A stretch of DNA of 64,000 nucleotides from Rhodoblastus sp963710275 (GCA_963710275.1 CAVPZS010000008.1:1302001-1366000); one strand, 5' to 3'. Shown: positions 33,905 through 43,746, counted from the first letter of the stretch. Numbers and translations are program-made. The notes: generated by a model from the letters alone, not told the origin.

Positions 33905-35999
33905 TCACGCCCTTTCGGCATTATCCTTGTCGTGGAAATGATCGAACACCAGCCGCGCGGTGGCGGCGGAAAAGCCGGGCGTCTTTTCGAGATCGCCGAG
34001 GGCCGCGCCCGCCACCGCCTTGGCGGTGCCGAAAGCCTGCAACAGGGCGCGCTTTCGCGCCGGGCCGATGCCGGCGATCTCGTCGAGCGGATTTTTTGCA
34101 AATTCCTTCTTGCGCTTGGCGCTGATGCGTGCCGATGGCGAAGCGATGCGCCTCGTCGCGCAGGCGCTGCACGAAATAAAGCGCGGGATCGCGCGGCGCC
34201 AGCCGGAACGGCTCCCGTCCCTCGACGAAGAAACGTCTCGCGGCCGGCGTTGCGGTCGGCGCCCTTGGCGATGGAGGCCACCGTCACCCCGGTCACGCCG
34301 AGCTCGGCGACAACGGCGCGCGTGGCGTCGAACTGGCCGCGTCCGCCGTCGATCAGGATCAGGTCGGGCTTTCGCGGGAAGGCCTCGGGATCCAGATCTT
34401 CGACCTGCGCCTCAAGCTCCCCCTCCTCCTTGACCAAGCGCGAAAAGCGGCGCGACAGCACTTCGCGCATCATGGCGTAATCGTCGCCGGAGATTCAGTT
34501 CGGATCTTGATGTTGAAGGTGCGGTATTGGGTCTTCATGAAGCCCTGCGGACCCGCGACGATCATGGCGCCGATGGCCGCACTCCCCATGATGTGCGAAT
34601 TGTCATAGACTTCGACGCGGCGCGGCGGCTTTCTCCAGCCCGAAAGCCGCCGCCAGCGCTTCCAGCAATTTCTGCTGGCTGGCGCTGTCGGCGAGGCGCC
34701 GGCCCAGCGCCTCGCGCGCGTTGTTGCGGGCGTCCGCGACCATTTCGCATTTTTCGCCGCGCCGCGGCGTCGAGATCTCGACCTTGTGGCCGCTCTTTTC
34801 CGCCAGCGCGGCCGACAGCAGCTCGGTCTCCTCGATCGCGTGCGACAGCAGGATCAGGCGCGGCGGCGGCCGGTCGGCGTAGAATTGGGCGAGGAAGGGC
34901 GCCAGCACCTCGCCGGGCGAAAGCGTGCGGTCGGCGCGCGGAAAATAGGCGCGATTGCCCCAGTTCTGGCAGGCGCGATAGAAACACCGCCTCGATGCAG
35001 AAATGTCCCCGCCTCCTCATGAAGGGCGAAGACATCGGCCTCGTCGACCGAGCGCGGATTGATGCCCTGCTGGCCCTGGATGGCGGCCAGCGCGGAAATG
35101 CGGTCGCGCAGACGCGCCGCGCGCTCGAACTCCAGGTCGTCCTGCCGCCGCGTTCATCTCGCCCGCCAGCCGCTCGCGCACGGCGCGGGATTTGCCGGCT
35201 AGGAAGTCGCGCGCCTCGCGCGACCAGTTCGTCATAGGCCTCGGCCGAGACTTCCGCCGTGCAGGGCGCCGGCGCAGCGCTTGATCTGGAACAGCAGGCA
35301 GGGCCGCGATGCGATTGTCGTAATAGGAGTTTTCGCAGGAGCGCAGCAGGAAGGCGCGCTGCAGCACGTTGAACGTGCGATTGACCGCCCAGACGCTGGC
35401 GAAGGGGCCGAAATAGTCGCCCTTGCGATTGCGCGCGCCGCGATGCTTGGTCAGCTGCGGGCCGCGCTCGTCCGCTGGTCAGCAGGATATAGGGAAAGCT
35501 CTTGTCGTCGCGCATCAGCACGTTGAAGCGCGGCTTCAGCTGCTTGATGAGATTGGCCTCCAGCAGCAGCGCCTCGGCCTCGGTGCGGGTCGAGGCGAAC
35601 ACCATGGTCGCGGTCAGCGAGATCATGCGCGCGATGCGGTTGGTGTGGCCGGAGAGCCGCGTATAGGAGGCGACGCGCCGGCGCACGCTCTTGGCCTTGC
35701 CGACATAGAGCACGGCGCCGTCCTCGGCCAGCATGCGATAGACGCCCGGCCCGCTCGGGGCATGTTTCCAGTGGTCGCGGATGGCGCGCAGGCCCCGCTT
35801 CAGCGAGGCGGCGCCCGCTTCGCCGTCAAGATCGAATTCGACGCCGGACCCAGCTTCTGGTTCGTCGGGCAAATCCTCGGGCAAGTTCTCGGGAAAGTCG
35901 TCCGGCAAATCGTCGAGACCCGCGTCGAGGCCTTCGGCCTCGACGTCGTCCGGCGCCGCTTCCGGCGGGGCGTCCCTGGGATCATCAATCGGAGATCAT
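33905..35999 (-). CDS. uvrC: Excinuclease ABC subunit C, heavily frame-disrupted
   Basis: Makes both incisions in nucleotide excision repair. Recognisable UvrC segments follow in order: the GIY-YIG nuclease domain (GPGVYRMLAEDGAVLYVGKA, then NLIKQLKPRFNVLMRDDKSF), FLLRSCENSYYDNRI, FLAQFYADRPPPRLILLSHA, SGHKVEISTPRRGEK, AREALGRRLADSAS, MMREVLSRRFSRLVKEE, the RNase H-like DLILIDGGRGQFDA, RLRDEAHRFAIG, and the C-terminal helix-hairpin-helix ending HDKDNAERA. They lie in different reverse frames, requiring at least six frame changes over 2.1 kb. An unusual acidic N-terminal extension of about 70 residues precedes the GIY-YIG domain, and the start itself (ATG 35999) needs one correction. Joined length is about 697 residues. 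Confidence 0.8.
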
Positions 36000-36154
36000 G
36001 GCGCTAATCTAGGCTTCGCAAGCACTTGGCGAAAGACGCTGGGCCGAGACAAATTTTCGTCACAAGAATTTGATCCGGCGGCTGGACCTTTGCCCTTTTA
36101 GCGGCTAGCAGTGATCTTAACGAATTATCAACCAATCCGTCCGGACGGGGAATC

Positions 36155-36769
36155 ATGGCTGTTACGAGCGCGGCTTACCGGGTTTCCCTCCAATTCACCG
36201 TCTGCTCTGGCCTTGGTCGGCCTGGCGGGCTGCGCTGAAAACCTTCCCGGCACTGGGCCGTCCGAAACGGCGCAGGCGCAGATGATTCGCCCGTCAGGCT
36301 TCAGCCCCCGCCCCGCCGCCCTGTCCGTCACCCAGATGGAGGGCGCGCCGGCGCCGCTGCAGACCCAGTTCATGGCGATGTTCGACGCCGATGTCGCCCA
36401 GCGCGAGGTGACGCTGACCGATTCCGGCCAATGCCCGCTATCTGGCGCGCGGCTATATCTCGGCCTTCCCCGTCGATGGCGGCGCCAAGCTCACCTATGT
36501 CTGGGACATTTACGACCGGACCAACCATCGCGCGCAAAGGCTGAACGACGAAATCGCCCTGAAGGGCGCCGCCGCCGATCCCTGGTCGCTGGTGGACGCC
36601 GCAGCCCTGTCGTCGCTGGCCGCGCGCAGCGCCGCGCGAACTCGCCGCCTATCTCTCGAACACGCCGGAAGCCATGGCCGCAGCGCCCCAGGCGCCGACT
36701 GCGACGCAGGCCGCGGTTGCCGAAACGCCTGCGCCTTCGGAAGCCCTGTCCTATTCCGGCGAACGTTGA
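36155..36769 (+). CDS. Hypothetical lipoprotein, frame-disrupted
   Basis: Not recognised by family. From ATG 36155 (MAVTSAAYRVSLQF) a first frame change near 36215 gives a lipobox LAGC followed by AENLPGTGPSETAQAQ. The chain then runs through PLQTQFMAMFDADVAQREVT, a second change near 36430 (into NARYLARGYISAFP, then GGAKLTYVWDIYDRTNHRAQ), and a third near 36640, ending at TGA 36769. The reconstructed product is about 205 residues: a signal peptide, a compact domain with a conserved-looking GAKLTYVWDIYD strand, and an Ala-rich tail. It probably sits on the periplasmic face. The high error density continues from uvrC. Confidence 0.55.
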
Positions 36770-36879
36770 TCGCGCAGAGATTTTTGACAAAATCACGACA
36801 AGCGCCCGCCATGCTTGTTGTTCATCGCTGTACGTGCTGCTAAGACGCGCCCATGTCGGGGCAAGCTCAGGGCGGCGTT

Positions 36880-37824
36880 ATGGCTGGTGCGATGAAAATT
36901 CTGGCGGGCAATTCCAACCGCCCGCTCACCGAGGCGATCGCCGCCTATCTCGGCGTGCCCCTGACCAAGTGCCAGGTTCGCCGTTTCGCCGACATGGAAA
37001 TCTTCGTCGAGATCCAGGAAAATGTGCGCGGCCAGGATACTTTCGTCGTCCAGTCGACTTCAGCGCCGACCAACGACCATCTGATGGAGGCGCTGATCAT
37101 GATCGACGCCCTGCGCCGCGCCTCGGCCCGCCGCATCACGGCGGTGATCCCCTATTTCGGCTACGCCCGGCAGGACCGCAAACCCGGTCCGCGCACCCCG
37201 ATCTCGGCCAAGCTGGTCGCCAATCTCATCACCCGCGCCGGCGCCGACCGCGTGCTCACCGTCGACCTGCACGCCGGCCAGATCCAGGGGTTTTTCGATA
37301 TTCCCACCGACAACCTGTTCGCCGCCCCGGTTCTGGTGCGCGACATCCAGGACACGCTCGACCTGTCCAATGTCATGGTGGTTTCGCCTGACGTCGGCGG
37401 CGTGGTGCGCGCTCGCGCGCTGGCCAAGCGCATCAACGCGCCGCTGGCCATTGTCGACAAGCGACGCGAAAGAGCCGGCGAATCCGAAGTGATGAACATC
37501 ATCGGCGAGGTGAAGGGCAAGAACTGCATCCTCGTCGACGACATCGTCGATTCCGGCGGCACGCTTTGCAACGCGGCCGACGCCTTGCTGAAGGAAGGCG
37601 CCACCGACGTGCGCGCCTATATCACCCACGGCGTGCTGTCGGGCGGCGCGGTGGCCCGCGTTTCCGCGTCGCGGCTCAAGGAACTGGTGGTCACCGACAC
37701 CATCCAGCCGACCGAGGCGATGCGCGTGGCCAAAAACATCAGGGTGATCTCCATCGCGCCGCTGATCGGCGAGGCCGTCGCCCGCACCGCCAAGGAAGAA
37801 AGCGTCTCCAGCCTGTTCAACTGA
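36880..37824 (+). CDS. prs: Ribose-phosphate pyrophosphokinase
   Basis: Makes PRPP from ribose 5-phosphate and ATP, for purine, pyrimidine, His, Trp and NAD synthesis. From MKILAGNSNRPLTEAIAAYL the protein is intact: FADMEIFVEIQENVRGQDTF, the ATP-side VIPYFGYARQDRK, DRVLTVDLHAGQIQGFFDIP, and the PRPP-binding loop CILVDDIVDSGGTLCNAA. AGGG about 7 bases upstream favours ATG 36880; ATG 36892 (MKILAG) and 36853 are alternatives. Length of about 314 residues is normal. apt follows 93 bases downstream on the same strand. Confidence 0.93.
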   Translation: MAGAMKILAGNSNRPLTEAIAAYLGVPLTKCQVRRFADMEIFVEIQENVRGQDTFVVQSTSAPTNDHLMEALIMIDALRRASARRITAVIPYFGYARQDRKPGPRTPISAKLVANLITRAGADRVLTVDLHAGQIQGFFDIPTDNLFAAPVLVRDIQDTLDLSNVMVVSPDVGGVVRARALAKRINAPLAIVDKRRERAGESEVMNIIGEVKGKNCILVDDIVDSGGTLCNAADALLKEGATDVRAYITHGVLSGGAVARVSASRLKELVVTDTIQPTEAMRVAKNIRVISIAPLIGEAVARTAKEESVSSLFN

Positions 37825-37917
37825 TTGGCGGAAATTCGCCAAATCCCGCGATTTTCCCTCAACAAAGGCGGAAAAGCTGGGCTATGGTGCGGCTCTTGAT
37901 TTGCGCGCAGGACCGCC

Positions 37918-38457
37918 ATGACCTTCGAGAACGACCTGAAAAACGCCATCCGCACGATTCCCGATTATCCGAAGAAGGGGATCATGTTTCGCGACATCAC
38001 GACCCTGCTGGGCAATGCGGGTTGTTTCCGCCGCGCGGTGGACGAGTTGGTGCATCCCTTTTCCGGGAAGAAGATCGACCAGATCGCGGGCATGGAGGCG
38101 CGCGGCTTCATCCTGGGCGGCGCGGTGGCGCACCAGCTTTCAGCCGGTTTCATTCCGATCCGCAAGAAGGGCAAGCTGCCGCATGTGACGGTTTCGGTCG
38201 CCTACAGCCTCGAATACGGCCTTGACCACATGGAAATGCACGAGGATGCGGTCAAGCCAGGCGAAAAGGTCTTGCTGGTCGACGACCTGATCGCCACCGG
38301 CGGCACCGCCACAGGGGCGATCTCGCTGTTGCGGCAGATGGGCGCGGACGTGGTCGCGGCCTGTTTCGTCATCGACCTGCCGGAACTCGGCGGCGCGCAG
38401 AAAATCCGCGATCTCGGCGTGCCCGTCCGCGCGCTGGTGGAGTTTTCGGGGCATTAA
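37918..38457 (+). CDS. apt: Adenine phosphoribosyltransferase
   Basis: Purine salvage: adenine plus PRPP gives AMP. The 179-residue protein has TIPDYPKKGIMFRDITTLL, GMEARGFILGGAVAHQL, LPHVTVSVAYSLEYG, and the PRPP loop VLLVDDLIATGGTATGAI. Length matches the family exactly. It follows prs, which provides its co-substrate; the 93-base gap leaves open whether they share a transcript. Confidence 0.93.
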   Translation: MTFENDLKNAIRTIPDYPKKGIMFRDITTLLGNAGCFRRAVDELVHPFSGKKIDQIAGMEARGFILGGAVAHQLSAGFIPIRKKGKLPHVTVSVAYSLEYGLDHMEMHEDAVKPGEKVLLVDDLIATGGTATGAISLLRQMGADVVAACFVIDLPELGGAQKIRDLGVPVRALVEFSGH

Positions 38458-38923
38458 GCCGCGCAATTTCCGTTGTTGCGTCCGGCCTTCCACTTTTGCC
38501 GCCGCTTGGCGTTGCCGGCAATAGGCTCGATGGACGCTTCATGATCCGGTCGGCGACGTCTCATTATGAGCAATCAGTCGATCTCGTGCCGCCGCCGCTA
38601 GCGGTGAATCGCATCGTCTATGTCGCAGAACGGCGGAAGGCGGGAGGCCGCGGAATGCTGGCGGCAAAGTCACGACAGCGACCAATTGTAGACCTCAGCA
38701 GTATATCCGAAAACATTGCCGGTGGTGTTGCGCCGTCGCGATCCTTGTGAAAACTTCCTTGTGTCGCCGTAAGGCAGGCGTGCAAAATTCAGGAATACGC
38801 GCCGCGAAAGACCGCCGAAACGGCGGCGTGCCGCGACAAGGGAGGGGATTTGGGAGGCGCGTCGACCCGCCGCCGTTGAGGTTGAGCAGGTAGACCGGGC
38901 GCCAAGCAAGCGAGGAGGGTCAA
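38458..38923. other. Intergenic region, no gene seen
   Basis: A 466-base gap between apt and the YmdB-type gene, with lower GC from about 38520 to 38780. Frames of up to 84 codons occur on both strands but show no conserved pattern or ribosome binding site. It may carry the promoter of the downstream gene. I see no RNA gene. Confidence 0.4.
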
Positions 38924-39748
38924 TTGCGGATTCTGTTCATCGGCGACGTGGTCGGCGCGGCGGGAATGACTGCAGTGAAATCGATGCTTCCTGACGCGAT
39001 CTCGCGTTGGCAGGTCGACCTCGCGGTGGTGAACGGCGAGAACTCCGCGGGCGCCGGATTCGGGATTACCGAGGATTCGTATCAGGGCATTCGCGGCGCC
39101 GGGGCCGACGTGGTTACTCTGGGCAATCACTCCTGGAATCGCAAGGAAGCCTTGAGCTTCATCGTGACCGAGCCGCGCCTGGTGCGTCCGCTGAACTACG
39201 TTCCGGGCACGCCGGGACAGGGCTTTGTTCGTGTCGAGACCGTCGGCGGCAAGCGCGTGCTGGTGCTGAATGCTTTAGGGCGCCTGTTCATGGAGCCCAC
39301 CGACGACCCGTTCGGCGCCATCGACCGTCTGTTGGAGGCCCACAAGCTCGGACGGGATGTCGATGCGATCATCGTTGACTTCCATTGCGAAGCAACGGGG
39401 GAAAAACAGGCGATGGGACATTTCTGCGACGGACGCGTCAGTCTCGTCGCGGGTACGCACACGCATACGCCCACTGCCGATCACCGCATCCTTGCCGGCG
39501 GTACGGCCTATATCACCGACGTCGGCATGACGGGCGATTACGACTCCGTCGTCGGGATGCAGAAGGAAGAGCCGGTCCGGCGTTTCGCCACGGGAGTGAC
39601 GTTCGGACGGTTCCTGCCTGCAGAGGGCGCGGCGTCAGTCTGCGGTGTCGCTGTCGAAACCGATCCGGCCACAGGTCTTGCCACACGCATCGCACCGGTG
39701 AGGTTGGGGGGGACGATCGAACAGCGAACGCCACGCTTTTGGGAGTGA
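38924..39748 (+). CDS. YmdB-type (TIGR00282) metallophosphoesterase
   Basis: Cytosolic two-metal phosphoesterase; the Bacillus relative YmdB hydrolyses 2',3'-cyclic nucleotides. The 274-residue protein has FIGDVVGAAGM, VVNGENSAGAGFGI, VTLGNHSWNRKEAL, IVDFHCEATGEKQAMGHF, the His-rich VAGTHTHTPTADHRIL and YITDVGMTGDYDSVVGM, covering all metal ligands of the family. It starts at TTG 38924, with GAGGAGGG 5-12 bases upstream. Codon use and GC look slightly different from neighbours. It stands alone, ending before a bidirectional terminator. Confidence 0.88.
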   Translation: MRILFIGDVVGAAGMTAVKSMLPDAISRWQVDLAVVNGENSAGAGFGITEDSYQGIRGAGADVVTLGNHSWNRKEALSFIVTEPRLVRPLNYVPGTPGQGFVRVETVGGKRVLVLNALGRLFMEPTDDPFGAIDRLLEAHKLGRDVDAIIVDFHCEATGEKQAMGHFCDGRVSLVAGTHTHTPTADHRILAGGTAYITDVGMTGDYDSVVGMQKEEPVRRFATGVTFGRFLPAEGAASVCGVAVETDPATGLATRIAPVRLGGTIEQRTPRFWE

Positions 39749-39906
39749 AGGAGAAGGTCTTTGTTCTCCCCGACATGCCCCAAGCTTCGTTTGTAGCGAC
39801 GCGCCACCGGGGGGGCCTGAGCAAATGCGCGCCTCTGGCGTCGGGCCGCTCGCGGACGTCAAATTTCCGCAGCTTCAGGCGCCCCGCGTGGGGAAAACGA
39901 CAGCAA

Positions 39907-39932
39907 AAAGGCCGGGGTTGAATCCGGCCTTT
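39907..39932. terminator. Bidirectional terminator between ymdB-type gene and RNA helicase
   Basis: AAAGGCCGG (39907-39915) and CCGGCCTTT (39924-39932) form a perfect 9-base-pair stem with an 8-base loop. A-rich sequence precedes it and TTCCGTTTTC follows it, so it can work for both converging transcripts. It lies between the stop at 39748 (+) and the stop at 39961 (-). Confidence 0.85.
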
Positions 39933-39960
39933 CCGTTTTCACTCTATCTCGACCAACCGC

Positions 39961-41355
39961 TCAGCCACGTGGGCTTCTGCGCGCTCCGTCGCCGCTGCGG
40001 GCCGGGCGATTGCTCGCCGGCGCCGCGCCGTGCCCCGCCGTGCGCGGATTGGCGTTGCGGTTGGATTCGTGCTTGTGCCCGTGTTCGCGGCGGGCGTCGC
40101 CGTGGCGCGTGGGGGCCGGGCCGCGCCGGTCGTCGGGGCGATGCGCTGGACGGCCCTGCGGTTTGCCGCGCGGCGGGGGCGCCTCTTCTGGCGCGTTCTT
40201 GTCATTGCGCAGGTCGGTGAGGGGAATCTGCTGCTTCGTCAGCTTCTCGATGGCGCGCAGATAGGACCGCTCGCTGTTGTCGCAGAGCGAAATGGCTTCG
40301 CCCTCGGCGCCGGCGCGCGCGGTGCGGCCGATGCGGTGGACGTAGCTTTCCGCCACTTCCGGCAGTTCGAAATTCACCACATGGCTGACCTGATCGACGT
40401 CGATGCCGCGCGCGGCGATGTCGGTGGCGACGAGAACGGCGACCTTGCCGGATTTGAAGCCGGCGAGCGCCCGTTCACGCTGGTTCTGGCTCTTGTTGCC
40501 GTGGATGGCGTCCGCCGCGAAGCCGGCGTCGTTGAGGAAGCCGGCGACGCGGTCGGCGCCGCGCTTGGTGCGGGTGAAGACGATGGAGCGCGAGAAATCA
40601 GGATTCTGCATCAGGTCGATCAGCGCCTGGCGCTTGCCCGAGCCTTCGACCAGGATCACGCGCTGCGACACGAGTTCGGCGGTCTTGGCGACCGGGGCCA
40701 CCGAGACCTTGACCGGATTATGCAGCATTTCCCCGGCCAGGGCGCCGATTTCCGTCGGCATGGTCGCCGAGAAAAACAGGGTCTGGCGCGTCTTCGGCAG
40801 CTTGGCGAAGATTTTCTTGATCGGCACGAGGAAGCCGAGGTCGAGCATGTGATCGGCTTCGTCGAGCACGACGGCGGACACGCCGTCTAGCCGGAAGTTG
40901 CCCTGCGCAATATGGTCGAGCAGGCGGCCGGGCGTGGCGACGAGAATGTCGAGGCCGCCATTCAGCGCCTTGACCTGCGGACCGAAGCCCACGCCGCCGA
41001 AGATCACGGCAACGCGCATATTGGCGTAGCGCGCATAGGTCTTGAAGGATTCGCCGATCTGCGCCGCGAGTTCGCGGGTGGGGGCGAGCACCAGCACGCG
41101 CGCCTGCTTCGGGCGCGGCGATTGGGGAAACTGCTGCAAGCGGGTGAGCAGCGGCGTGGCGAAGGCGCAGGTCTTGCCGGTGCCGGTCTGGGCGATGCCG
41201 AGCAGATCGCGGCCCTCGAGCAGCGACGGAATGGCCTGGGCCTGGATGGGGGTGGGAGTGACATACCCCTCGGTGGTGAGGGCGCGTAAAACGTTCTCGG
41301 CAAGGCCAAGATCGGCAAATTGAGTCACAAGGAAACTTTCATCAGAGTCCGTCAC
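39961..41355 (-). CDS. rhlE: DEAD-box RNA helicase, RhlE type
   Basis: ATP-dependent RNA unwinding, probably in ribosome assembly, RNA decay or cold adaptation. The 464-residue protein has the Q motif (FADLGLAENVLRAL...TPIQ), Walker A AQTGTGKT at 55-62, PTRELAAQIG, DEAD in VVLDEADHMLDLGF, SATMP, and the C-terminal helicase motifs VATDIAARGIDVDQVSHVVN and YVHRIGRTARAG. The last 80 residues are a basic, Arg/Pro/His-rich disordered tail (RPAHRPDDRRGPAPT), typical of RhlE. It converges on the YmdB-type gene through a bidirectional terminator. Confidence 0.9.
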   Translation of the reverse strand: MTDSDESFLVTQFADLGLAENVLRALTTEGYVTPTPIQAQAIPSLLEGRDLLGIAQTGTGKTCAFATPLLTRLQQFPQSPRPKQARVLVLAPTRELAAQIGESFKTYARYANMRVAVIFGGVGFGPQVKALNGGLDILVATPGRLLDHIAQGNFRLDGVSAVVLDEADHMLDLGFLVPIKKIFAKLPKTRQTLFFSATMPTEIGALAGEMLHNPVKVSVAPVAKTAELVSQRVILVEGSGKRQALIDLMQNPDFSRSIVFTRTKRGADRVAGFLNDAGFAADAIHGNKSQNQRERALAGFKSGKVAVLVATDIAARGIDVDQVSHVVNFELPEVAESYVHRIGRTARAGAEGEAISLCDNSERSYLRAIEKLTKQQIPLTDLRNDKNAPEEAPPPRGKPQGRPAHRPDDRRGPAPTRHGDARREHGHKHESNRNANPRTAGHGAAPASNRPARSGDGARRSPRG

Positions 41356-41602
41356 GCCGCGCGCAAACGCGTCCGCGATACGGATTTTATGGGGGACGGC
41401 CCCGCATAGATTGGGCTGTCGGCGGGGGAAAAAGCGTCGGGCGACGAAAAACGTCCTATGCGCCGACTTTGCATCATGTTGCGATGCAGCACGCTCTCTT
41501 TAGCGGCTTTCGCTCGCAAAAGCAATCGCCTGAGAGAAAACAGGCGAAAGCCCGTTAACGCAAGCCTTAACTTTTTGCCAGATGATCGCTTCCAGGGAGC
41601 CC

Positions 41603-41953
41603 ATGTCCGGTCCTCCGTCTGGAAGAGCGAAGGCCATGTTCATTCAGCAACGCGCCACGCCGCGCCAGCCCGTCGTCCATGAGGTCGACGCGGTGTTGTT
41701 TCATGGCGACCATCAGCTTGCCGGCCGGCTCGCCGACATATCGGAGGGCGGCGTGCGCTTCCTCCTGGACGACCCATGTCTCCTGCCCAAGATTTTGGAA
41801 ATCGGCGCGCATGTGACCCTGGTCGTCAAATCCGACAATGAAGCGCTGGAATGCGAACTGCGCAATATCGGCGAAAACGATCTGGGATTGCGCTTTTTCG
41901 ACCGGGTATGCCGTGTCCGTCGCCGCGAGCTGATAGCGCGGATCACCAACTGA
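41603..41953 (+). CDS. PilZ domain protein
   Basis: Candidate c-di-GMP receptor of 116 residues made almost entirely of one PilZ domain. The ligand motifs are present: QQRATPRQPV (Arg-x3-Arg) near residue 15 and ADISEGGVRFLL (Asp-x-Ser-x2-Gly) near 45. Single-domain PilZ proteins usually adjust motility or polysaccharide export by binding partners. ATG 41603 follows an AGGGAG box; ATG 41636 (MFIQQRA) or 41582 are alternatives. It stands between the helicase and a group of small secreted proteins. Confidence 0.82.
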   Translation: MSGPPSGRAKAMFIQQRATPRQPVVHEVDAVLFHGDHQLAGRLADISEGGVRFLLDDPCLLPKILEIGAHVTLVVKSDNEALECELRNIGENDLGLRFFDRVCRVRRRELIARITN

Positions 41954-42026
41954 CGCGGCAAATGCTTCGGGCAAGCCCCGGCGGCGAAACTCCGGGACGA
42001 ACCTGGACCTTTCCGAGGCGCATCGC

Positions 42027-42363
42027 ATGTTTCGCAGAGGAATTTTCGTCGCCGCCGCGCTGGCCCTGGCCGCAAGCGCGCCGGCCTACGCTTTCGAACT
42101 CCTGCAAGGAGGGTGAGCTCTGCACCCTCCAGAACGAGCAATTCGGTTGCAAGGATCTGAGCCAGCTCAAGCGCTGGATCGACATCAATATCGAGATCGA
42201 CCGCGCCGCGGGCGACAAATTTCTTGCCGACCAGGTCGAGGCCGGGCAATGCGCCCAGTTCAAGACCGGCGACCGCCTGCGCATCGTGCATTACATGGGC
42301 ATGCGGCGGCTGGAGGTGCAGCGGGCCGGCGAGACCGAACGCTTCATTATCCTGCTTCGATGA
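42027..42363 (+). CDS. Small secreted Cys-containing protein, frameshifted
   Basis: Not recognised. The first frame gives a signal peptide from ATG 42027 (MFRRGIFVAAALALAASAPA, then YAF). One base too many at about 42095-42102 interrupts the frame; the next frame continues NSCKEGELCTLQNEQFGCKD and then a helical stretch ending RAGETERFIILLR. The product is about 111 residues, with Cys in C-x4... C and FGC positions that could form disulfides in the periplasm. It lies after the pilZ gene and converges with the CDP-diacylglycerol pyrophosphatase gene, 4 bases away. Confidence 0.55.
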
Positions 42364-42367
42364 ACCC

Positions 42368-43150
42368 TCATCGCCGGCAGCGGAAATCCAGCAGGCTCTC
42401 GGCTTGGCCGGCGTCGCCGCCCCCGGCCTGGTCGTCGAGGACATAAAAGCCCGGCGCATGATTGTGGTCCCAGCCGCCAACAACGACAAGGGCCTGGCGC
42501 GCCATGGAGGCGGACGAGCGACGCAATTCCGGCCCCAGCAGGTCGAACACGTTTTTCCCGCTCAAATCGGCGCCCGGGACCCAGCGCGCCGAAAAAAACC
42601 TGCCCTGAAGGGGAAGCTTCATCGGCGCCCAGCGCGGACCGATCGTTCCTCGCGCCGAAGCCAGCGACGCCTGCACCTCGGCTCTGACGCAGGCAGTGTG
42701 GATATGCAGCTGGTCCTGGCTGCGCCCGAATGCCGAATTCAACGCCAGCGCGACATCGCTGCGATCCAGCGCGCGGCCGAAGTCGGCGTCGAGTCGTTCG
42801 CGCGCCTCCCAAGCCGCCTGCCAGTAATTCGGCTGTGCGCTCGACAGCAATTGCCGGCTTTCGATCCCGGCGATGCGCTGGGTCGGCACGGTCAGCACGT
42901 GACCTGTCCCGACAGGCAGAATGGCGTAGCCGGCATCGCTCCCGTCCCTGACGACGACCCTTGAGCAGGGGAAGGGAATGCCGAACTTCGCCGCGGGAAT
43001 ACAGACGCGATGCACGACCCGCCAGAGATCATTGCGCGAGAGCGCGAATTCCGCGCCAAAGATCTCCCGCGACAGGGATGGCGTCGAAACGGCGGTGAAC
43101 CCGCAGGCGAGGACGAGCAAGGCCCCCGTCCGCTCTTTGATCTTCCGCAC
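42368..43150 (-). CDS. cdh: CDP-diacylglycerol pyrophosphatase
   Basis: Hydrolyses CDP-diacylglycerol to CMP and phosphatidate at the inner membrane. The family pattern is clear: LWRVVHRVCIPAAKFGIPFP with PC, GYAILPVGTGHVLTVPTQRI, GIESRQLLSSAQPNYWQAAW, and the HIT-like active site ALNSAFGRSQDQLHIHTACV. A single hydrophobic N-terminal segment (about 8-22) would anchor it, as in E. coli Cdh. The frame is open back to TTG 43168; GTG 43150 is chosen because it begins just before the hydrophobic segment, but no good ribosome binding site decides the matter. Length of about 260 residues is normal. Isolated from other lipid genes. Confidence 0.82.
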   Translation of the reverse strand: MRKIKERTGALLVLACGFTAVSTPSLSREIFGAEFALSRNDLWRVVHRVCIPAAKFGIPFPCSRVVVRDGSDAGYAILPVGTGHVLTVPTQRIAGIESRQLLSSAQPNYWQAAWEARERLDADFGRALDRSDVALALNSAFGRSQDQLHIHTACVRAEVQASLASARGTIGPRWAPMKLPLQGRFFSARWVPGADLSGKNVFDLLGPELRRSSASMARQALVVVGGWDHNHAPGFYVLDDQAGGGDAGQAESLLDFRCRR

Positions 43151-43290
43151 GGCCGTCTTGTTCCGCAATTTTTGGCATCCTTGGGTGCGCGCCAGCGAAG
43201 CTCCGTCGTCTCAGGCGCAACTTAACCGTTCGTCCGGTTGTTTAGCCGATCGGGACAAATTTCGCCGCAAAAAATTCGGGAGGCTTGATC

Positions 43291-43746
43291 GTGAACATGA
43301 TGAAGGTCACACGCGCCGCCGCGGTCGTGATGGTTTCGACCCTGGCCTCGTCCCCGCCCGCCGACGCCAGGCGCGAGGCGCCCGGGACCACGCCATCGAA
43401 AGACGCGCTGATCCGGCGGATCGCCGAAGCCACCGCCTGGAGCGAGCTTTGCGTCAATTACAGCGTCGATCCCGACGCGGTGGCAAAATTCCGCCGCCGC
43501 GAGCATATCGCGGTCGACGGCCACTACCGCGTCGTCTATGGCTTCGCCTATGCCAGGAACCATCACGAAGCGATGGGCATGCACGGCGGCAATATCGTCC
43601 AATCCTGCTTCCGCGCGCTCGATCGTTTCGGTACGGACGGCCAGAACATCCCGGGCCTCGTTCGCTCGCTATGGTACGGCTCGGTCCCAGGCCAGACGAT
43701 CGATCTTGACGGACCCGGCTTCACCTTTTTCCCGCATGTAAAGTGA
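43291..43746 (+). CDS. Small secreted hypothetical protein
   Basis: Not recognised. GTG 43291 has GGGAGG 8-13 bases upstream; ATG 43297 and 43300 are alternatives. The 151-residue precursor starts with a signal peptide (about 1-26, ending PPADA). The mature chain has a helical start (LIRRIAEATAWSELCVNYSV), then HYRVVYGFAYARNHHEAMG and QSCFRALDRFGTDG with two Cys likely to pair. It resembles small periplasmic proteins of unknown function in this order. Divergent from cdh with about 140 bases between. Confidence 0.65.
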   Translation: MNMMKVTRAAAVVMVSTLASSPPADARREAPGTTPSKDALIRRIAEATAWSELCVNYSVDPDAVAKFRRREHIAVDGHYRVVYGFAYARNHHEAMGMHGGNIVQSCFRALDRFGTDGQNIPGLVRSLWYGSVPGQTIDLDGPGFTFFPHVK

